Origin: Halapricum desulfuricans
GTDB taxonomy: Archaea; Halobacteriota; Halobacteria; Halobacteriales; Haloarculaceae
NCBI RefSeq assembly: GCF_017094505.1
Contig: NZ_CP064787.1
Location: 2,480,001 to 2,544,000, forward strand
DNA: 64,000 bases
Direction of reading: 5' to 3'
Shown: in pieces, positions 60,020-64,000 of the stretch
Layout of the letters: each line of letters begins with the position of its first letter
How positions within the stretch are numbered: position 1 is the stretch's first letter
Notes under the pieces: generated by a model
Told to the model about the DNA's origin: nothing
Databases searched by the model: none
The model's input: only the letters and a program-made list of their open reading frames with translations
Position numbers and translations under genes: made by a program

Positions 60020-60328
60020 GTGTATCGTGCCCGCGACGCCGTCGAGAACGAGCAGTGGATCGCCGCCATCGAGGAGGCGAGCGAGCGTCTCGACCTCGGG
60101 ACCGAGACGCGGTCGCGGGCGGCCGACCTGTTCCTGACGAACGCTCCCGAGCCCGACCGCTCCAAGCGGGCCGTCCTCGCGGCGAGCGTCTACGTGAGTG
60201 CGCTCACGACGGGCGAGCGGCGCTCCCAGAGCGCGGTCGCGGACGCGACTGGCGTCTCGCGGCTGGCGATTCAGAACAGATGGAAGGAGATACTCGAATC
60301 CGCGGGGTTCGACGCGCCGGACTGGTAG
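60020..60328 (+). CDS. Mini-TFB: TFIIB-like single cyclin-fold protein
   Basis: A 102-residue protein that corresponds to one cyclin-like repeat of transcription factor B (normal TFB is about 320 residues with a zinc ribbon and two repeats). Seen are YRARDAVENEQWIAAIEEAS, RSRAADLFLTNAPEPDRSKRAVLAASVYVSALTTG, and the recognition-helix-like QSAVADATGVSRLAIQNRWKEIL. It lacks the zinc ribbon and B-finger, so it cannot start transcription alone. Start choice: GTG 60020 begins the fold; TTG 59993 would add nine residues, and an ATG at 59985 is out of frame. It converges with the PPAT gene. Confidence 0.75.
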   Translation: MYRARDAVENEQWIAAIEEASERLDLGTETRSRAADLFLTNAPEPDRSKRAVLAASVYVSALTTGERRSQSAVADATGVSRLAIQNRWKEILESAGFDAPDW

Positions 60329-60820
60329 CTACTCTTCGATCGGCTTGCGCCCCTCGCGTTCGGGCGTGAGGGTTCCGTGCTCGTCGATTTCGCCGGTGAC
60401 GATCCGCGTGCTGGAGATGATGTCGCCGTCTTCGGCGAGCACGTGATCGACAACTTCGATCTCGAGCGGGTCGTCGCCGTTCTCCCGTCGGATCTCGTTG
60501 ATCCGGCGGCCACCGGTTTCGGTCTCAGGCGAGACGACCAGTGCGTCGAACTGCGGTTCCGTCGCGATGCCGGTCGGCTCGGTTAACTCTCGGACCTCGA
60601 AGTCCCGGTCGTACTCCTCGGCGTAGGAGCGAAGTTCGGTTTCGAGATCGCGTTTGCGCCGCTCGAAGCTCCGGATCGGTCGGTCCTCGTTGCGGGTGCG
60701 CGGTGCCAGTTCGTCGCTGGTGAGCCCGACGGTGACGTCGCCCAGTTCGAACGCGCGCTCGAACAGCGCCCGGTGGCCGTCGTGGATCGGATCGAACGTC
60801 CCGCCCAGCGCGACCTTCAT
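60329..60820 (-). CDS. coaD: Phosphopantetheine adenylyltransferase, archaeal type
   Basis: A 163-residue nucleotidyltransferase for the fourth step of coenzyme A synthesis, of the archaeal/eukaryotic PPAT type. The start is MKVALGGTFDPIHDGHRALF with the HxGH motif, followed by VTVGLTSDELAP. The end is IISSTRIVTGEIDEHG, matching the ISSTxI signature. The open frame to 61030 is an artefact; the ATG at 60820 starts the fold directly. It ends next to the mini-TFB stop. Confidence 0.92.
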   Translation of the reverse strand: MKVALGGTFDPIHDGHRALFERAFELGDVTVGLTSDELAPRTRNEDRPIRSFERRKRDLETELRSYAEEYDRDFEVRELTEPTGIATEPQFDALVVSPETETGGRRINEIRRENGDDPLEIEVVDHVLAEDGDIISSTRIVTGEIDEHGTLTPEREGRKPIEE

Positions 60821-60957
60821 ATCACGTCCCAGGTCTGCTCTCGGTAAAGTGGCTTCGCTTCCGTCGGTCTGTCTGGATCGTCGATCGTGATAGACTCGCG
60901 GGCGTACGCACACCTGCCCGGGCAACCGTTTTGGCTCTCGCGCCCGGACAGGAAGTA

Positions 60958-61623
60958 ATGGCGCTCGAACGCGAGACCGCACTCGACCGCGCCGAGGCGA
61001 TCGTCGAGACGGTCGCGACCGAGACGACACCGGTCCCCGTCCGGGAAGTGTGGGTCTACGGCGACGTCGCGCTGGGGATGGACCCGGTCGATCGGCTGAA
61101 CGTCTACGTGACCAAGGACCTCCTGTTCGGGCGCGACGAGGCGGCCGCCGAACGCTTCAGTGACTCACACGGCGTCGAGGGCGTCGGGCAGACGGTCCGG
61201 GCGGAGTGGGCCGAGCAGCATCCCGAGTTGGTCCGCGCGAACCGGAACGGACACGTCGCGCCCGAGCAGTGTCTCGCTGCGCACTTGCTCGAACCGGACG
61301 AACCCGTCCATCTGGAGGTCTGCAACGCCTCCTTCGAGGACAACGTCACCCAGCGCCTCGAGGGTGCGCGGGCGCGCGGCAACTACGAGCAGTTGCTCGA
61401 TCCGCGCGGAGTCTGTCTGTGGCTCGGTGACGGCGAAGGCTCCGGTCGTCGAAGCGACGACGCGTTCCGGAAACTCCGGGAGGGATCGCTCGCGTTCCCG
61501 ACGCTCGCCGACTCGCTGTCGATGCTCGGACTCGACGAAGACGAGGCGCGCGAGGCGGCCGACGCGCTCAGGGCCGTCCGCGAGCGCCGGGACGGCCGGT
61601 CGGTTCGCAGCGACGTCGTGTGA
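60958..61623 (+). CDS. DUF7095-like conserved haloarchaeal protein
   Basis: A 221-residue acidic soluble protein. The N-terminal part has an alpha-helical start and VREVWVYGDVALGMDPVDRLNVYVTKDLLF, which looks like a nucleotidyltransferase-like or small-molecule-binding fold; the middle includes APEQCLAAHLLEPDEPVHLEV, and the C-terminus is helical. I recognise the family as a haloarchaeal DUF without known function. The ATG at 60958 is preferred to one at 60931. It diverges from coaD and converges with the HAD phosphatase. Confidence 0.75.
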   Translation: MALERETALDRAEAIVETVATETTPVPVREVWVYGDVALGMDPVDRLNVYVTKDLLFGRDEAAAERFSDSHGVEGVGQTVRAEWAEQHPELVRANRNGHVAPEQCLAAHLLEPDEPVHLEVCNASFEDNVTQRLEGARARGNYEQLLDPRGVCLWLGDGEGSGRRSDDAFRKLREGSLAFPTLADSLSMLGLDEDEAREAADALRAVRERRDGRSVRSDVV

Positions 61624-61654
61624 TGTCCGACGATCGAACGACGACGTGAGAGAG

Positions 61655-61670
61655 GCGAGCGGCCGCTCGC
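61655..61670. terminator. 16-bp palindrome between convergent genes
   Basis: gcgagcggccgctcgc is a perfect palindrome, in the middle of the 73-bp gap between two convergent stop codons. Probably a bidirectional terminator; no T-run is present. Confidence 0.45.
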
Positions 61671-61696
61671 TTACAATTGATTGCCGGAAGATCACG

Positions 61697-62461
61697 TCAG
61701 AGGACGCGCTCGATATCGCCGAGAGACTCGACGACGTGATCGGGCGTTACGTTCCCACTGGCCTCGGCCCCGGTGCGGACGCGGACGGTCGTCATACCGG
61801 CGCGCTCCCCGAGCGCGACGTCCGTCTCGACCCGGTCGCCGATCACGAGATATTCCTCGGGCGGTCCGGGGAGCCGATCCAGCACCGCTTTGACCATCGC
61901 CTCGGACGGTTTCCCGAAGATCCGGTCGGGTTCGCGCTCGGTCGTCTCGGCGATCGAGCGAACGATCGCTCCGGAGCCCGGGATCGGCCGGCCGTCCGTG
62001 CCGGGGAACGTCCGGTCGGGGTCGGTCCCGTAGAACGGCACGTCGCGCTCGAGCACTCGGATCGCGGCCACCAGATCGTCGTAATCGAACTCGGTCGTCC
62101 AAGAGGCGAGCAGGGCGTCGGCGGCCGCGGGCCGCTCACACAGGGTGACGCCGGCGTCCCGGAGTTGTCGACGGAGCCCGTCGGCACCGATCACGAAGAC
62201 GTCGTCGTCGGCATGCGCGTCGGCGAGGTACTCGGTCGTCACGGCACCCGACGAGAGGATCCTGTCCGACTCCGTCTCGAACCCGATGTCTTCGAGGCGC
62301 TCGACGTACTCGCTGGGGCTGTGAGAGGGGTTGTTCGAGACGAACCAGACGCCGTCCGAGAGCGACGCGAGCCGTTCGAGCCCCGCCAGCGCGCCGTCGA
62401 TCGGGTCGCCGTCCAGATAGACCGTGCCGTCCAGATCGACGACGGCACCTGCGACTGTCAT
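61697..62461 (-). CDS. HAD-IIA family hydrolase (NagD-like)
   Basis: A 254-residue HAD-superfamily phosphatase. The nucleophile motif is VVDLDGTVYLDG (motif I), WFVSNNPSHS (motif II), the lysine is in FGKPSEAMVK, and motif IV is VIGDRVETDVALGERAGM. The subclass IIA cap domain (VTLCERPAAADALLASWTTEF) is present. Likely a phosphatase of p-nitrophenyl-phosphate type, with glycerol-phosphate, nucleotide or phosphoglycolate as natural substrate. Start at 62461 (MTVAGAVVD); the longer in-frame ATG at 62488 is possible. Confidence 0.9.
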   Translation of the reverse strand: MTVAGAVVDLDGTVYLDGDPIDGALAGLERLASLSDGVWFVSNNPSHSPSEYVERLEDIGFETESDRILSSGAVTTEYLADAHADDDVFVIGADGLRRQLRDAGVTLCERPAAADALLASWTTEFDYDDLVAAIRVLERDVPFYGTDPDRTFPGTDGRPIPGSGAIVRSIAETTEREPDRIFGKPSEAMVKAVLDRLPGPPEEYLVIGDRVETDVALGERAGMTTVRVRTGAEASGNVTPDHVVESLGDIERVL

Positions 62462-62545
62462 CACGTCCCCTAGGCGGCCAGCGGACAAAGTCGCTCCGCT
62501 CGCGTCGCGTCTGCACGTCCTGACAGAAACGACAGTGGCGGGTCG

Positions 62546-62740
62546 CTACGGACTGTCGGCTGACGCCTCGCCGTCACCGATATCCGGCGATTCGACGATC
62601 GGCTGGAGGTGCCGTTCGTAACACTCCCGACAGACGTAGGCGTCGACGACGCCGTCTTCTCCTTTCGTGTGGACGAGGACGTGGACGGTATCGGCGAACG
62701 GGACCTGCTCGCCACAGCTCCCGCAGGTCTCCAGCGCCAT
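62546..62740 (-). CDS. Small zinc-ribbon protein
   Basis: A 64-residue protein with two CxxC pairs, ETCGSCGEQVPF and YVCRECYERHL, that probably form one treble-clef-like zinc site, plus a 20-residue acidic tail. The fold could bind protein or nucleic acid. The start at 62740 (MALETCGSC) is chosen over an upstream in-frame ATG because the sequence before it is not conserved-like. It is upstream of the HAD gene on the same strand, 84 bp away, maybe in one transcript. Confidence 0.75.
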   Translation of the reverse strand: MALETCGSCGEQVPFADTVHVLVHTKGEDGVVDAYVCRECYERHLQPIVESPDIGDGEASADSP

Positions 62741-62845
62741 ACCTGAAGATTCGATGACGAGTACCAAAGTACTTGCTACGGGCGCACCTCTCGAAAGGAC
62801 GGTAGACATCGGCACGACACTGCAGAAATCCGCCGGCGGGGTCGA

Positions 62846-63238
62846 TCAGTCCGCCGCGACCGGCTCCTCCTCGGCGGCCGGCAGGTCACGCGTCGCGACG
62901 ATGGCGACGCCGGTACCGCGGATGTCCTCGACGATCACGTCGCCGAGTTCGATCGGGGCCTCGACCTCGACGGTAGCGAGTTCCTCGACGGCGGCCTCGA
63001 GTTCCCCTTTCGGGATCGGCTCGGCCGTCTTCACTGGCACGTACGGCAGGACGCCGCCCTTGACGCGCACCGTCGTGGGCAGCACTCTGGTCGGGTTCCG
63101 GTACTCCTCTCGAGCGTAGTCTTCGCCCTGTATACAGCCAGCTCCTTCCATCGAGAGGATCTCGCCGTCCTCGACCTCCAGGTCGATGTCACAGCCCACC
63201 GGGCACCTGATACACGTAATGGTGATAGTTTCGGTCAT
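62846..63238 (-). CDS. DUF1667 family protein
   Basis: A 130-residue protein of the DUF1667 family, whose members sit with FAD/NAD(P) oxidoreductases in glycerol-3-phosphate dehydrogenase-like clusters. The N-terminus has TCIRCPVGCDIDLEVEDGEI, a CxxCPxGC metal or cluster site, and a further Cys in EGAGCIQGEDYA, so it likely binds iron-sulfur. The C-terminus is acidic. ATG overlaps the end of the upstream flavoprotein gene by 4 nt, so the two are coupled. It probably passes electrons from the flavoprotein. Confidence 0.85.
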   Translation of the reverse strand: MTETITITCIRCPVGCDIDLEVEDGEILSMEGAGCIQGEDYAREEYRNPTRVLPTTVRVKGGVLPYVPVKTAEPIPKGELEAAVEELATVEVEAPIELGDVIVEDIRGTGVAIVATRDLPAAEEEPVAAD

Positions 63239-64000
63239 GCTTCCTCCCGTTGAACGACGTCCAGTTCGAGCCGTGGCTCGGGCAATTCCGCGAGGGTGTC
63301 GCTGTCGACGTTCAGCGTGACCATCTCGCCGGGTTCGGCCCGCCGTTCGAACGTCCGGGTCAGCTCCTCACCGCCCGAGGAGAGGGTGACGAACACGTCC
63401 TCCATCGGCGCGTGGACACGCATGTACAGTGGGATCTCCTCGCGGTCGGGATCGACCGTCGAGATCCGGTCCGGGACGACGTAGCGCAGTTTCCCCGTGC
63501 TCTCGATCTCGATCGGCTCCTCGCGGGTCTCGACGCGATCCTGCAGCGACCGGGCGGCACTACGACCGGCGATCATGCTCTCCTCGGTGACCCAGTCGAC
63601 CACGTCGTGGACGTGCAGGACGTTCCCGCAGGCGTAGATGTCCTCGACGTTGGTCTCGCGCGTCTCGTCGACGATCGGCCCGCCGGTCACCGAGTGTAAC
63701 TCGACGCCGGCGTCGACCGACAGTTCGTTCTCGGGGATCAGCCCGACCGAGAGCAACACGGTATCACACTCGATCTCGTATTCGGTCCCCGGGATCGGTT
63801 CGAAGTCCTCGTCGACCTCCTGGACGGTGACGCCCTCGACGCGGTCGTTCCCGTGGATCTCCGTGATCGTCTGCTGGGTGCGAAGCGGGATGTCGAAGTC
63901 CTCCAGACACTGGACGACGTTGCGAGTTATCCCGCCCGTGTAGGGCATGATCTCAAGTACGGCCTCGACCTCGGCACCCTCAAGGTGCATGTGACGGGCC
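63235..64000 (-). CDS. FAD-dependent oxidoreductase (5' end cut by window)
   Basis: The C-terminal 255 or so residues of an NAD(P)/FAD-dependent oxidoreductase; its start lies beyond the window edge. Visible are DTVLLSVGLIPENEL, and the FAD-contact motif VEDIYACGNVLHVHDVVDWVT near the middle. A beta-rich C-terminal domain (RVHAPMEDVFVTLSSGGEEL) follows. With DUF1667, this arrangement matches the second type of glycerol-3-phosphate-linked flavoprotein complex seen in several bacteria and archaea, where a GlpA-like gene usually comes first; that gene would be outside the window. The reaction is inferred. Confidence 0.82.
   Translation of the reverse strand, partial: ARHMHLEGAEVEAVLEIMPYTGGITRNVVQCLEDFDIPLRTQQTITEIHGNDRVEGVTVQEVDEDFEPIPGTEYEIECDTVLLSVGLIPENELSVDAGVELHSVTGGPIVDETRETNVEDIYACGNVLHVHDVVDWVTEESMIAGRSAARSLQDRVETREEPIEIESTGKLRYVVPDRISTVDPDREEIPLYMRVHAPMEDVFVTLSSGGEELTRTFERRAEPGEMVTLNVDSDTLAELPEPRLELDVVQREEA

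Noticed and set aside
1..64000. tRNA genes, rRNA genes or CRISPR arrays
   Set aside because: Inspection of intergenic stretches showed no cloverleaf-like sequence with a GTTCRA-type T arm, no rRNA, and no regularly spaced repeats.

Overview
The window is haloarchaeal chromosome. Coding DNA is GC-rich, and predicted proteins are strongly acidic (Asp/Glu-rich). Genes are tightly packed and often start at or near the predicted transcript start, 25-30 bp after a TATA-like element. There are archaea-specific enzymes (CofH for F420, archaeal PPAT, pyruvoyl arginine decarboxylase, archaeal-type PurC and a TFB-related factor). Three surface proteins end in a PGF-CTERM anchor. I cannot fix the genus; content and order fit the Haloarcula/Halorhabdus side of Halobacteria. 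No rRNA, tRNA or CRISPR array was seen.

Region by region. 0.2-8 kb: a universal stress protein, then the glycerol module: glpABC (membrane glycerol-3-phosphate dehydrogenase) divergent from glpK and a glpK-linked membrane protein, with an operator-like palindrome between them. 8-19 kb: two small membrane proteins, an Orc1/Cdc6-like AAA+ protein, a ROK sugar kinase, the metX-metY methionine pair, a PGF-CTERM surface protein with a metalloprotease-like motif, a thioredoxin-reductase-like protein, and a chemotaxis-transducer-like protein without the usual signalling tip. 18.9-19.36 kb: a densely structured non-coding stretch that may hold an RNA gene. 19.4-31.2 kb: an ATP-grasp protein, carbamate kinase and a divergent cyclic-2,3-diphosphoglycerate-synthetase-like GTPase, an ABC exporter, an aspartoacylase-family enzyme, an RND transporter and a riboflavin-pathway reductase. 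31.3-32.7 kb: a PaaB-like small protein translationally coupled to a radical-SAM-like protein that has lost its iron-sulfur motif but keeps a SPASM-like tail. 32.8-47.2 kb: housekeeping genes (SAM hydroxide adenosyltransferase, CofH, MATE, Ca/Na exchanger, UspA, PurC, DUF63, DeoC, a second PGF-CTERM protein, a tRNA methylthiotransferase and an EEP phosphatase/nuclease). 47.2-52.4 kb: two HerA/FtsK-type ATPases; the second heads a three-gene set with a coiled-coil protein and a secreted protein. 52.5-55.7 kb: a pilin-like protein and a large PGF-CTERM adhesin-like protein, both mosaics of GC-rich and AT-rich DNA. 57.3-59.7 kb: an intact IS607-type element (tnpA-tnpB). 59.8-64 kb: a 44-residue zinc-finger protein, a mini-TFB, PPAT, a HAD phosphatase and, at the edge, a flavoprotein-DUF1667 pair that often accompanies a second type of glycerol-3-phosphate dehydrogenase.

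The clearest shared theme is glycerol use at both ends: GlpK and GlpABC feed dihydroxyacetone phosphate into central metabolism and electrons into the membrane. Most other genes are single housekeeping functions. The stretches most likely to hold undescribed biology are the structured non-coding DNA near 19.0-19.3 kb, the PaaB-like/pseudo-radical-SAM pair, the ATPase/coiled-coil/secreted trio beside the mosaic surface genes, and the carbamate kinase/GTPase pair with overlapping promoters.
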